DNA from: Oscillospiraceae bacterium
Lineage (GTDB): Bacteria; Bacillota; Clostridia; Oscillospirales; Ruminococcaceae
Length of the DNA: 24,948 nt
Assembly (NCBI GenBank): GCA_900768105.1
Contig: CAAGBQ010000120.1
Span: 1-24,948 of the forward strand
Direction: 5' to 3'
The notes under the pieces are model-generated. The model saw only the letters and a list, made by a program, of their open reading frames with translations, had not been told where the DNA came from and ran no database searches. Shown here piece by piece: positions 6,675 to 14,222 of this stretch. Numbering within the stretch: position 1 is the first letter of the stretch; the number at the start of each line of letters is the position of its first letter. The translations under genes and the position numbers were made by a program.

Positions 6675-6705
6675 ATTGTACAACTTAAAGTTAGCTTTAG
6701 GTCAA
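6675..6705 (-). promoter_or_regulatory. MerR-type promoter and operator of the aldo/keto reductase gene
   Basis: Minus strand: TTGACC (6700-6705) and TACAAT (6675-6680) are separated by 19 bases, the over-long spacing used by MerR-family activators. Filling the spacer is a dyad, ACCTAAAG-CTAA-CTTTAAGT (6683-6702), 7 of 8 arm positions complementary. No MerR-family gene lies in the window. Confidence 0.72.
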
Positions 6706-6740
6706 TACCTTAAAATAAAATTTTTTGTTAACATATTCGG

Positions 6741-6778
6741 TAATTAAAAAAAGCAGCCTTTCGGCTGCTTTTTTTGTC
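6741..6778. terminator. Bidirectional terminator after the perR-ftn-dfx operon
   Basis: AAAAAAGCAGCC and GGCTGCTTTTTTT around a TTTC loop, with A and T runs on both flanks; it follows the desulfoferrodoxin stop (minus strand) at 6787. Confidence 0.9.
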
Positions 6779-6786
6779 GCATAAAA

Positions 6787-7161
6787 TTACGCTTTCCAAA
6801 GTCCGTGAAGATTGCAATAGGCATATACTGCAGCAACCTCATCGCCATCGCAAAGAGCAAAGTTTGCTTCCGGCTTTTCACCGGGCTTCAACTCCTTGCG
6901 CTGAACGCCGTTTTTTGTCTGAAGCGCAATCCATTCAATATAATGTTCCGGAATCATCGGGTGGGCAACCTCGCCAACCTTTACATGAACGGTGTTTCCG
7001 TTCACTTCATAAACTGGAACATGCTTTTCGCGCGCTCCGTCGGAGGTTCCCGCAACAAGCTCGGTCATTCTTTGGCCGCAGCAGACAACCGGCACGCCTT
7101 TGTCCTCTACCATTTCAATGATGTTTCCGCAGTGTTCGCATTTAAAAAATTTAAGCTCCAT
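6787..7161 (-). CDS. dfx: Desulfoferrodoxin (superoxide reductase)
   Basis: 124 residues; class I superoxide reductase that reduces superoxide to peroxide in the anaerobe cytoplasm without making oxygen. The N-terminal desulforedoxin-like domain carries the FeCys4 ligands C8, C11 (CEHC) and the adjacent C27, C28 (VVCCG). The catalytic neelaredoxin-like domain holds E45 and H47 (REKHVPVYE), H67 (VAHPM), H73 (PEHYIEW), and C116 with H119 (CNLHGLW), i.e. the full FeHis4Cys site plus the conserved glutamate. The GAGATT-type ribosome site precedes the ATG. It is the third gene of the perR-ferritin-dfx operon, 21 bases after ferritin, and a strong terminator follows. Co-location with a peroxide regulator and iron store fits a product-handling role. 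Confidence 0.95.
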   Translation of the reverse strand: MELKFFKCEHCGNIIEMVEDKGVPVVCCGQRMTELVAGTSDGAREKHVPVYEVNGNTVHVKVGEVAHPMIPEHYIEWIALQTKNGVQRKELKPGEKPEANFALCDGDEVAAVYAYCNLHGLWKA

Positions 7162-7182
7162 AGTTAAAATCTCCTTTTTAAA

Positions 7183-7692
7183 TTATAATGTAAGCGACGG
7201 CGCGGTGTATACACGCGCTTTAAGCTCGCTGTTAAGCATATAAAGTCCCTTTGCATCGGTTCCGAAAAGCTCCATTTTGGTAATCATATCGGAAGCGTTT
7301 TTCTCTTCCTCTCCCTGCTCCTTTACAAACCAGTCGAGAAGCTGCATTGTGCGAAAATCGCGCACATCATACGCCGCGGCATAGATGATATTTATAAGCT
7401 CGGTAACATATTTTTCATGCTCAAGCCCTTTTTTAAGGGGTGCTTCGTTTCCGCCGCGGTTCCATTCCGGTTTTGCGATAGGTTCAAGGACGACGGCTTC
7501 GCCGTTATTCTGCAAATACTGATAAAACAGCATTGCGTGGTCACGCTCTTCCTGCGCCTGTATTTTATACCAGTTCTCAAAACCGTCAAGCCCGACGGAA
7601 GCGTAGTAATTTGCAAAATCAAGATAAAGATATGCGGAATAAAGCTCTTTGTTTATTTGCTCGTTTATAAGCTTATATACCTTTGCGTCCAT
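7183..7692 (-). CDS. ftnA: Non-heme ferritin
   Basis: 169-residue bacterial ferritin-type iron-storage protein, expected to form a 24-mer cage that oxidises Fe(II) at a dinuclear site. Ligands match the FtnA pattern: E16, E49 and H52 (AQEERDHAMLF), E93 (EHEKYV), plus Q126 and E129 (KEQGEEEK). There is no heme-binding Met like that of bacterioferritin. The chosen start is ATG 7692 (MDAKVYKLINEQ) eight bases after AAGGAG; an upstream in-frame start would overlap the perR stop. It lies 17 bases after perR and 21 before dfx, so all three are read as one operon. Iron sequestration and superoxide/peroxide control by one regulator is the expected logic. Confidence 0.93.
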   Translation of the reverse strand: MDAKVYKLINEQINKELYSAYLYLDFANYYASVGLDGFENWYKIQAQEERDHAMLFYQYLQNNGEAVVLEPIAKPEWNRGGNEAPLKKGLEHEKYVTELINIIYAAAYDVRDFRTMQLLDWFVKEQGEEEKNASDMITKMELFGTDAKGLYMLNSELKARVYTAPSLTL

Positions 7693-7709
7693 AATTATTG
7701 CTCCTTTTA

Positions 7710-8078
7710 TTATTTGTTTATTTTGTTTCTGCATTCGGGGCAGATATATCGCACCCGAAGGTCATAGGATACTATTTTTTCGCCGGAATTTCGTTCGATT
7801 GTTTCCGTAAAGTTCGGAAGCTTTACATCCTCAAGCTTGCCGCATTTTATACACACCATATGGTCATGACGGGTGGTATTATCAAACCTGTCCGGAAATC
7901 CGGATTCCGAAATGCGGATTATTTTACCTTCCTCCACAAGAGAATTTAGATTATTATAAACCGTTCCTTGTGCAATTTTAGGATTATTTGCTTTCATCTC
8001 TAAAAATATCTGTTCTGCGGTTGGGTGCTCCCCTTTTCGCATTACTATTGCAAGGATTTGTTCGCCGTATTTTGTCAA
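7710..8078 (-). CDS. perR: PerR-type Fur-family regulator
   Basis: 122-residue Fur-superfamily repressor. The winged helix is at about 15-60 (TVYNNLNSLVEEGKIIRI); the regulatory-metal ligands expected of PerR are H18, D66 (RFD), H71, H73 (RHDHMV) and D84; structural zinc cysteines are C76, C79, C113 and C116. The Asp at the D85-equivalent position favours a peroxide-sensing PerR over an iron-sensing Fur. It is shorter than Bacillus PerR (145 residues): the N-terminal helix is missing. The start is a TTG at 8078, eight bases after GGAGG; no better upstream start exists. First gene of the perR-ferritin-dfx operon, with a perfect Fur/PerR-like palindrome in its promoter, implying autorepression. 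Confidence 0.88.
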   Translation of the reverse strand: MTKYGEQILAIVMRKGEHPTAEQIFLEMKANNPKIAQGTVYNNLNSLVEEGKIIRISESGFPDRFDNTTRHDHMVCIKCGKLEDVKLPNFTETIERNSGEKIVSYDLRVRYICPECRNKINK

Positions 8079-8097
8079 AATGCTTCCTCCATTTCAA

Positions 8098-8124
8098 GAA
8101 CAAGAATAATTCTTATTCTTGTTC
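8098..8124. promoter_or_regulatory. PerR operator, perfect 27-bp palindrome
   Basis: GAACAAGAATAA (8098-8109), a 3-base centre, TTATTCTTGTTC (8113-8124), perfect arms. The AGAATnATTCT-like core resembles Fur/PerR boxes. It lies between the promoter -10 and the perR start, where binding would block transcription. The regulator is probably PerR itself. Confidence 0.8.
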
Positions 8125-8125
8125 T

Positions 8126-8154
8126 ATTATAAAATCCTTTTTGTTTTTTGTCAA
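8126..8154 (-). promoter_or_regulatory. Consensus sigma-A promoter of the perR-ftn-dfx operon
   Basis: Minus strand TTGACA (8149-8154), 17 bases, TATAAT (8126-8131): both hexamers are exact consensus. The strong promoter is held down by the downstream palindrome. Confidence 0.9.
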
Positions 8155-8188
8155 TAGCTTTTTACAAAAAATTTAAAAGCTGCGCCAA

Positions 8189-8223
8189 AAAATCCCGTGC
8201 CCAATCTTTGAGCACGGGATTTT
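8189..8223 (-). terminator. Terminator after the nupOPQ-like genes
   Basis: AAAATCCCGTGC (8189-8200) with GCACGGGATTTT (8212-8223), 11-base loop, A/T flanks on both sides; 15 bases after the last permease stop. The loop-side sequence contains the TTTGAGCAC core found in other terminators here. Confidence 0.9.
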
Positions 8224-8238
8224 CCATAGTTTGTGATA

Positions 8239-9180
8239 TTATCTCTGTCCTTTATCGTAAGGTATACCCTCTGCCTTTGGAGCGCGGGATTTTTTAGAGG
8301 TAAACGCAAGGATAACAAGAGAAATGATATACGGCATCATATTGTATACGGAACCGGGTATATTCATCGACATAAGGAAGTCGAAGCCGAAGTATACATT
8401 GGAAAGCGCGCGGAACATACCGAAAAGAAGCGCCGCAAGAGCGATTCTGGTAGGCTTCCACTGACCGAATATCATAACCGCAAGAGCGAGGAAGCCGAAA
8501 CCTGCAACACCGTTTTCAAATTTCCATTCGGAAACGCCGGAAAGAATGTAGCAAATTCCGCCAAGGCCGCCGTATGCGCCGGAAATAAGCACGCCCGCCC
8601 AACGCATTTTGTAAACATTGATACCTACGCTGTCCGCCGCCTGGGGGTGTTCGCCGCAAGCCATAAGGCGAAGGCCGAACTTTGTTTTATAAAGCACAAT
8701 GTACGCAACAACAAGCGCGATAAGCGCAATCAGCATAAACCAGCTGAATTCAAAGCTTCCGATATTGACAATAAAGGATTTTTTCTGGTCGATATACTGA
8801 ATGGTGGAAGAAACATTGTTTACATCTTCAGAGGTGTTGATTGCCTTAACAATGACCGTGGCGCCCGCAGTACCCATAAGGTTAAGGGCGGTACCTACAA
8901 TCGTCTGGTCCGCTTTAAAGTTAATACAAGCAACGCCCAAAAGCGAGGCATATGCCATTGCAAACGCCACCGCAGCAAGAAGCGTAAGCATTACAAGTGA
9001 AAATCCGGTGGTCCCATCCGGCGCATAACGCATCATAAGCGCACCGCCAAGGGCGCCGATTACCATAATTCCTTCAAGACCGAGGTTTATAACGCCAGAG
9101 TGTTCCGAGAAGCAGCCGCCAAGGGCCACAAGCATTAAAACGGAGGCAAAAACGAGAGTGTATTGAATGAGAAGCAGCAT
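8239..9180 (-). CDS. nupQ: Nucleoside ABC transporter permease (NupQ-like)
   Basis: 313-residue inner-membrane permease of the BPD_transp_2 (ribose/branched-chain amino-acid type) family, like YufQ/NupQ. About 8 hydrophobic segments are visible; family landmarks are SGVINLGLEGIMVIGALGGA near residue 28 and the cytoplasmic coupling region VLYKTKFGLRLMACGEHPQAADSVGINVYKMRW. It pairs with the other permease (9180-10322) for nucleoside import with the ATPase and BMP lipoprotein. The ATG overlaps the stop of the preceding permease by one base (TAATG) with GGAGG upstream, giving translational coupling; last gene before a terminator. Family is firm; nucleoside substrate is inferred from the neighbouring BMP protein and salvage genes. 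Confidence 0.9.
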   Translation of the reverse strand: MLLLIQYTLVFASVLMLVALGGCFSEHSGVINLGLEGIMVIGALGGALMMRYAPDGTTGFSLVMLTLLAAVAFAMAYASLLGVACINFKADQTIVGTALNLMGTAGATVIVKAINTSEDVNNVSSTIQYIDQKKSFIVNIGSFEFSWFMLIALIALVVAYIVLYKTKFGLRLMACGEHPQAADSVGINVYKMRWAGVLISGAYGGLGGICYILSGVSEWKFENGVAGFGFLALAVMIFGQWKPTRIALAALLFGMFRALSNVYFGFDFLMSMNIPGSVYNMMPYIISLVILAFTSKKSRAPKAEGIPYDKGQR

Positions 9181-10322
9181 TATTTCTCGCCTCCTTCCGC
9201 GGCTTTTTCGGTTGCCGCTTTTTCTTCGTGAGCTTTCTTTTCCTCTCTTGCGGCAATGGCTTTATTCATTGCATATTTAAGGAAGAACACGAAACCGCAA
9301 AGATAAATTATTATTGCGGAGATAAGGTCGGAAATTTGCGAACAATACATTGTTTTATCAACATATGCACCGCCGGTTGTAATGTGCTGAATAAAGTAGG
9401 AAGCAAAAATCGTTCCTATCGGGTCAAGGCCGCCAAGGAAGGTTGCCGCAATTCCGTTAAAGCCCATTCCCGGAACGGAAGAAGCGGTGCAAAGCCATTG
9501 CTCAAATCCCGTTTGATAAAGCAGCGAACCGCCAAGACCGGCAAGGCTTCCGGCAATTACAAGGGAAAGAATCATATTGCGCTTTTCCGCCATACCGCAA
9601 TATTTTGCGGCATTTTTGTTGTTACCGGTTGCTTTCAGCTCATAGCCGAATTTGGTTTTATCAAGCACTATTGCAATGATAATTGCAATTATTATTGCAA
9701 GCGGAATTGCAATGCTTACATATTTGTTGTTATTAAAAAGCTTTTCAAGCCCAAGCGACGGAAGCAAAGCATCCTTTGCATGGCTTGCAATCTGGTATGT
9801 ATAGGGACTTGTCGGCTCCTTTACATTATTAAGAATCATATTTGTGGTATAAAGGCTTATCCAGTTGAGCATGATACCGGAAATAACCTCGTTAACATTG
9901 CAATAGGATTTGAGCACGCCGACGATTGCGCCGAGCACCGCGCCCGCCGCAATTGCAAAAAGCATACAGGGCAGCCAGCTCCAGTGCCACGCAAGAGCAG
10001 CATAAAGAGCGGCGCATGTTCCCGCAACATACTGGCCGGCAGCGCCGATATTGAACAGGCCTACCTTATAGGCAAACAAAACGGAAAGCGCGCACATAAG
10101 CAGCGGCGCAGTCTTTACAAGGGTATTGCCGAAGTTTTTAAGCTGTGCTTCCGGCTTTGAGTATGTAAAGAAGTTCTTTACAACCGTCATCATTGCTTCC
10201 CATGCGCCATCCGGATTGATAAACAGCAGCACAATATAGCCGATTAAAAGACCGAGGATTATGCAGGAAAGCGAGGCGATGAGGGACTGAACCACATTAT
10301 TTTTCAGAATGTTCTTTTTCAT
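9180..10322 (-). CDS. nupP: Nucleoside ABC transporter permease (NupP-like)
   Basis: 380-residue permease of the same family as its neighbour, with about 9-10 hydrophobic segments and landmarks GLFNIGAAGQYVAGTCAALYA near residue 95 and the coupling loop VLDKTKFGYELKATGNNKNAAKYCGMAEKRNM. The Lys/Glu/Ala-rich C-terminal tail is about 30 residues and cytoplasmic. Its start overlaps the ATPase stop by four bases (ATGA), and its stop overlaps the next permease. The two different permeases form the heterodimeric channel typical of Bmp/NupNOPQ systems. Substrate range (purine and/or pyrimidine nucleosides) cannot be told from sequence. Confidence 0.9.
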   Translation of the reverse strand: MKKNILKNNVVQSLIASLSCIILGLLIGYIVLLFINPDGAWEAMMTVVKNFFTYSKPEAQLKNFGNTLVKTAPLLMCALSVLFAYKVGLFNIGAAGQYVAGTCAALYAALAWHWSWLPCMLFAIAAGAVLGAIVGVLKSYCNVNEVISGIMLNWISLYTTNMILNNVKEPTSPYTYQIASHAKDALLPSLGLEKLFNNNKYVSIAIPLAIIIAIIIAIVLDKTKFGYELKATGNNKNAAKYCGMAEKRNMILSLVIAGSLAGLGGSLLYQTGFEQWLCTASSVPGMGFNGIAATFLGGLDPIGTIFASYFIQHITTGGAYVDKTMYCSQISDLISAIIIYLCGFVFFLKYAMNKAIAAREEKKAHEEKAATEKAAEGGEK

Positions 10323-11857
10323 TGTTTCACCTCATCCCTTTTTGCACCCGCCATATAAAGACCAAGCTCCTCTTGGGTAGTCTTTTTGGGGTCAAGCTCT
10401 CCGACAATTTCGCCCTCATACATAACAAGGATTCTGTCCGGTACATCCATAACCTCGTCCAATTCAAGGGACACAAGAAGAACCGCTTTTCCGGAATCTC
10501 TTTGTGCCACAAGCTGTTTATGAATATACTCTATTGCACCGATATCAAGTCCTCTTGTAGGCTGAACGGCAATAAGAAGTTCGGGGTCCTTATCAATTTC
10601 TCTTGCTACGATTGCCTTCTGCTGGTTGCCACCGGACATACTTCTTGCGGTAGTAACGGGGCCCTGACCGGAACGCACATCATATTGCTCGATAAGACGC
10701 TCTGCATAGCTTCTGATATTCTTTCTGCGAAGGAAGCCCGCCTTATCGGTAAATTCCGGTTCAAAATAGCGTTGGAGCACAAGATTATCTTCAAGGCTGT
10801 AATCCAAAACAAGGCCGTATTTATGTCGGTCCTCCGGAATATGGCTCATACCGAGGGTATTGCGCTTTCTTATCGGCGCATGGGTTATATCCTTATCGCA
10901 AAGGGTTACCTTTCCGCTGTGTATCGGAGCAAGACCGGTAAGCCCATAAACAAGCTCTGTTTGACCGTTGCCGTCAATACCTGCGATACAAACAATCTCT
11001 CCCCTTCTTACCTTAAAGGAAACATTCTTTACCGCGTCGTTTTTGTGAAGCTTTGAAGCAACGCTGATATTTTCAACATCAAGAACCACATCGCCGGGCT
11101 TGCACTCGCCTTTTTCTACCTTAAAGTTTATATTTCTTCCCACCATCATTGCGGAAAGTTCCTCCATGGTAATATCCTTTGTATTTACCGTGCCTATGTA
11201 TTTGCCCTTGCGAAGAACCGTGCATCTGTCCGCAACAGCCATAATTTCGTTCAGCTTATGAGAAATGAAGAGTATTGATTTACCCTCCGCCGCAAGGTTC
11301 TTCATAATTTGCATAAGCTCTTCAATTTCCTGCGGAGTAAGAACAGCCGTAGGCTCATCGAAAATAAGGATTTCATTTTCGCGGTACAGCATTTTAAGAA
11401 TTTCCGTTCTTTGCTGCATACCAACGGTAATATCCTCAATAAGAGCGTCGGGGTCTACATGAAGACCATATTTTTCGGAAAGCTCCATTACCTTATCGTG
11501 AGCTTCTTTTTTCTGAAGAAAGCCGAACTTGTTCGGCTCCACGCCCATTATGATATTATCCAAAACGGTAAAGCACTCAACAAGTTTAAAATGCTGATGC
11601 ACCATTCCGATTCCAAGGGCGTTTGCGTCATTGGGGTTTTTTATGCTAACCTCAACGCCGTCTTTTTTGATAATGCCTTCTTCAGGTTGATACAGTCCAA
11701 ACAGTACGCTCATAAGTGTGGATTTGCCGGCGCCGTTTTCACCAAGAAGCGCGTGAATCTCGCCTTTTTTTAACCGAAGGGTAATGTTATCATTGGCGAT
11801 GATACCCGGAAACTTTTTGGTTATGCCAAGCATCTCTATTGCGTATTGATCCTCCAA
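10319..11857 (-). CDS. nupO: Nucleoside ABC transporter ATPase, two ABC domains (NupO-like)
   Basis: 512-residue tandem ABC protein that powers nucleoside import. Domain 1: Walker A GENGAGKS near residue 38, family-type VGMQQRTEI signature, Walker B ILIFDEPTA. Domain 2 (from about 255): degenerate Walker A GIDGNGQTE, canonical SGGNQQK signature and Walker B LLIAVQPTRGLD, as usual in the ribose/nucleoside ATPase group. The start chosen is TTG 11857 (EDQYAIEML, aligning with the MEYVIEML start of NupO), nine bases after GGGAGG; an ATG at 11911 lies within the promoter region. It carries its own promoter and lies after tandem hairpins behind the BMP gene. It is ATGA-coupled to the first permease. 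Confidence 0.92.
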   Translation of the reverse strand: MEDQYAIEMLGITKKFPGIIANDNITLRLKKGEIHALLGENGAGKSTLMSVLFGLYQPEEGIIKKDGVEVSIKNPNDANALGIGMVHQHFKLVECFTVLDNIIMGVEPNKFGFLQKKEAHDKVMELSEKYGLHVDPDALIEDITVGMQQRTEILKMLYRENEILIFDEPTAVLTPQEIEELMQIMKNLAAEGKSILFISHKLNEIMAVADRCTVLRKGKYIGTVNTKDITMEELSAMMVGRNINFKVEKGECKPGDVVLDVENISVASKLHKNDAVKNVSFKVRRGEIVCIAGIDGNGQTELVYGLTGLAPIHSGKVTLCDKDITHAPIRKRNTLGMSHIPEDRHKYGLVLDYSLEDNLVLQRYFEPEFTDKAGFLRRKNIRSYAERLIEQYDVRSGQGPVTTARSMSGGNQQKAIVAREIDKDPELLIAVQPTRGLDIGAIEYIHKQLVAQRDSGKAVLLVSLELDEVMDVPDRILVMYEGEIVGELDPKKTTQEELGLYMAGAKRDEVKQ

Positions 11858-11891
11858 CCCTAACCGCCTCCCATTCTTGCAATATATATTT

Positions 11892-11920
11892 ATAATACTA
11901 CAAAGAAGCAAATATTACAA
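11892..11920 (-). promoter_or_regulatory. Promoter of the ABC transporter genes
   Basis: Minus strand TTGTAA (11915-11920), 17 bases, TATTAT (11892-11897), about 30 bases before the TTG start. It would let the ABC genes be transcribed separately from the upstream lipoprotein gene. Confidence 0.5.
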
Positions 11921-12011
11921 GCAAAATCCCCAAAAACAATAAAGTTTTGTATATATAAAAAGCAGAAAAATTATTTTTGAATTATTATCCCGCGGCTGTA
12001 CCGAGCCCGCC

Positions 12012-12091
12012 GCAAAAAAAGCAGGCATTTCCCGCCTTTTTTGCCATCCGTACAAATAGAAAGGACGGGCAAAAAGCCCGTCCTTTTCTAT
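12012..12091. terminator. Tandem hairpins between the BMP gene and the ABC genes
   Basis: The first hairpin after the lipoprotein gene stop is ATAGAAAGGACGGGC (12056-12070) with its complement at 12076-12091, a long near-perfect stem with a 5-base loop. A second, weaker one (about 12012-12052) pairs GCGGG with CCTGC and is followed by a seven-T run in the minus direction. Together they should stop most transcripts after the abundant lipoprotein. Confidence 0.85.
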
Positions 12092-12119
12092 CTGTGAATT
12101 TTTACTTCAAAACTTCAGA

Positions 12120-13418
12120 TTATTTGAGGTTTCCGAGATCTTCAACAGCGACTACGGTTGCGTTGTCTTTAGCAGCAATCTTGGTGTCGTTGTTAACGGT
12201 GATCTTGCCGGCGAACATATCTGCTACAAGAGCTTTGTAATCGTCAGCAGTGAAAGCATCAGCAAACTGAGTGGTCATAGGGATCTGAACATAGTTGTCC
12301 TCGGGGTTCTCAGAAACAAGTCCGAGAGTTTCAATGATACCGCCCTGGAATTTGCCGTCGAGAACCTTCTGGAGAGAAGCCTTAACGGTAGGAGCAAGAC
12401 CCTTCATAGCAGAAGTTACGGTCATGCCTTCGCCATACTGGCCATCGATGATACCCTTCTGGTCAACGTCAACGCCGATGATTTTGCCGTTAACTTTAGC
12501 GGCAGCTTCAGCAGCAGAGGAGTAGATGGAACCGCCGCAGGCGAATACGATTTCGGTGCCTGCACCATACCAAGTGTCCATAGCAGCGGTGATATCGGCA
12601 TCTCCGTTGAACTGGTTGCCGTATGCATACTTGATGGATACATCGGTAAGACCAAGCTCAACAGCAGCAGCGTCAACGCCCTGTACAAAGCCGTAGCCAT
12701 AACGAACAACTGCGGGAACAGCCATACCGCCGAGGAAGCCGAGCTGTTTGTAGCCAAGCTTTACAGCAGCGTAGCCTGCCATATATCCGCAAAGCTCTTC
12801 CTGATATACTGCGCAGTATACATTCTTGCTTATGATCTTGCTTACATCCCAGTGAGAAGGATCATAATCGTATTTGTCACCGAGAGCAGCGCCGAGAAGA
12901 TCGCCGGCAGCAACATCGAGTGCGATGAAGGTTGCTTCAGGATATTCGTTCTCTGCGGTCACAACGGTACCTGCAAAGGCATAGCCGGGGATAACGATTA
13001 CATTGTAGCCCTCGTCAACAGCTTTGTCGACCATTGCTACACGCTCTGCATCGGAGTTACCTGCGGGTTTGAAGTAGGTGAACTCAAGGCTGTTTGCTTC
13101 GCAGAACTCTTTGCAGGCCTCATAAGTGGTCTGGTTGAAGGACTGGTCGGTGATGTCGCCATAGTCGGTGATCATTGCAACCTTGTACTCACCGGAAGCA
13201 CCGGCGTTATCCTGTGCAAGGCAGCCGAGAGCAGTTGCAGCTTCGGTAAGGATTGCATCGTAATCGGGGGTTTCTTCGCCCTGATTTTCGTTCTGGCTTT
13301 CACTTTCGTTCTGGCTTTCAGACTCGCTGTTATCATTGTTAGCGGGCTGGTTGTTGCATCCTGCCATAAGGGTAAGCATCATTACCATGGCGAGGAGCAG
13401 TGCAAGAAATTTTTTCAT
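12120..13418 (-). CDS. nupN: BMP-family nucleoside-binding lipoprotein
   Basis: 432-residue substrate-binding lipoprotein of the basic membrane protein/Med family, anchored to the outer face of the membrane. Signal peptide 1-20 with lipobox LMAGC gives lipidation at C21; a low-complexity Ser/Glu/Asn linker (about 28-50) follows. The binding domain (from about 75) shows KVAMITDYGDITDQSFNQ, VIVIPGYAF, CGYMAGYAAVKLG, LGFLGGM and GVDVDQKG, all typical of nucleoside-binding BMP proteins. It is separated from nupO by strong hairpins, a layout that gives excess binding protein. The ATG has GGGAGGAAAC just upstream. The partner is the ABC transporter 3' of it; nucleoside specificity is family knowledge. 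Confidence 0.92.
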   Translation of the reverse strand: MKKFLALLLAMVMMLTLMAGCNNQPANNDNSESESQNESESQNENQGEETPDYDAILTEAATALGCLAQDNAGASGEYKVAMITDYGDITDQSFNQTTYEACKEFCEANSLEFTYFKPAGNSDAERVAMVDKAVDEGYNVIVIPGYAFAGTVVTAENEYPEATFIALDVAAGDLLGAALGDKYDYDPSHWDVSKIISKNVYCAVYQEELCGYMAGYAAVKLGYKQLGFLGGMAVPAVVRYGYGFVQGVDAAAVELGLTDVSIKYAYGNQFNGDADITAAMDTWYGAGTEIVFACGGSIYSSAAEAAAKVNGKIIGVDVDQKGIIDGQYGEGMTVTSAMKGLAPTVKASLQKVLDGKFQGGIIETLGLVSENPEDNYVQIPMTTQFADAFTADDYKALVADMFAGKITVNNDTKIAAKDNATVVAVEDLGNLK

Positions 13419-13444
13419 TGTTTGTTTCCTCCCTGTGTAAAATT

Positions 13445-13490
13445 CTATTCACAGTATCTTTACTGTAACACAAAACGGCGAATAGTTCAA
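13445..13490 (-). promoter_or_regulatory. Promoter and nested dyads before the BMP gene
   Basis: Minus strand TTGAAC (13485-13490), 17 bases, TACAGT (13462-13467) with an extended TGt. A perfect ACAGTA-TCTT-TACTGT dyad (13451-13466) lies over the start region and -10, and a wider inverted repeat CTATTC (13445) / GAATAG (13480) surrounds it. These are candidate operator sites for a nucleoside-responsive regulator not present in the window. Confidence 0.6.
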
Positions 13491-13548
13491 GATATTATGG
13501 AACATTTATGTATAAATTTTTTATATAATTTTTGTAAAATCCATAGCA

Positions 13549-13577
13549 AAAAGGCGTGCCGCACGACACGCCTTTGT
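13549..13577 (-). terminator. Terminator after the salvage genes
   Basis: AAAGGCGTG and CACGCCTTT around an 8-base loop, seven bases beyond the udk stop in the direction of transcription. Confidence 0.75.
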
Positions 13578-13582
13578 AAAAA

Positions 13583-14200
13583 TCAAGGATTCTTTCTTAA
13601 ATAGTCGGAAATATATCCGGAGAAAAGGTCGATTGCAACCTGATTCTGTCCACCCTCCAGCACAATTATGTCCGCATACTTTTTGCTTGGCTCCACATAT
13701 TTTTCATGCATGGGCTTTACGGTTGCGGCATATTGGGTCAAAACGGAATCAACGCTTCTGCCGCGCTCCTCCATATCCCGGAGGATTCGCCTTCCAAGGC
13801 GGACATCCGCATCCGTATCGACAAAAATCTTCATATCCATAAGGTCCCGCAGTTCTTTATTCTGCAAAATCAGTATGCCTTCGATTATAAGTATTTTGGA
13901 CGGCTTTAATGTTATGGTTTTTTCCTTGCTCCGGTTATGTACGGCATAGTCGTAAACCGGTTCTTCAATGACTTCGCCGTTTTTCAGCTTTTTAATATCC
14001 TCCACCATAAGCTTTGTATCAAAGGAATCCGGATGGTCATAGTTTACAAGACATCTTTCCTCAAATGTAAGGTGGTCAAGGATATTATAATAATTATCGT
14101 GATGAATCACGGTTATATCGTCTTTAAATCTGTTGATAAGCGTAGTTGTAAATGTGGTTTTTCCGCTTCCGGTTCCGCCCGCAATGCCCATAACAAACAT
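13583..14200 (-). CDS. udk: Uridine/cytidine kinase
   Basis: 205-residue P-loop kinase that makes UMP or CMP from uridine/cytidine with ATP or GTP. Walker A GGTGSGKTT is at residues 8-16; HHDNYY (base/sugar contact Asp) follows near 40, YDHPDSFD near 54, EGILIL and the lid RRILRDMEERGRS near 140. Length agrees with the family (about 205-215). An ATG start is used with GAGGACGG 8-12 bases upstream (a second ATG lies three codons in). It follows the pyrimidine nucleoside phosphorylase by 22 bases and closes the four-gene salvage unit. Both routes for pyrimidine salvage, phosphorolysis and direct phosphorylation, are thus side by side. Confidence 0.93.
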   Translation of the reverse strand: MFVMGIAGGTGSGKTTFTTTLINRFKDDITVIHHDNYYNILDHLTFEERCLVNYDHPDSFDTKLMVEDIKKLKNGEVIEEPVYDYAVHNRSKEKTITLKPSKILIIEGILILQNKELRDLMDMKIFVDTDADVRLGRRILRDMEERGRSVDSVLTQYAATVKPMHEKYVEPSKKYADIIVLEGGQNQVAIDLFSGYISDYLRKNP

Positions 14201-14222
14201 TTTTTTGCACCGTCCTCTGCCG

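Noticed and set aside
9228..10160. Long plus-strand open frame (310 codons) opposite the permease gene
   Set aside because: Antisense to a family-confirmed permease, rich in Cys/His/Lys as expected for a shadow frame, with no ribosome site.
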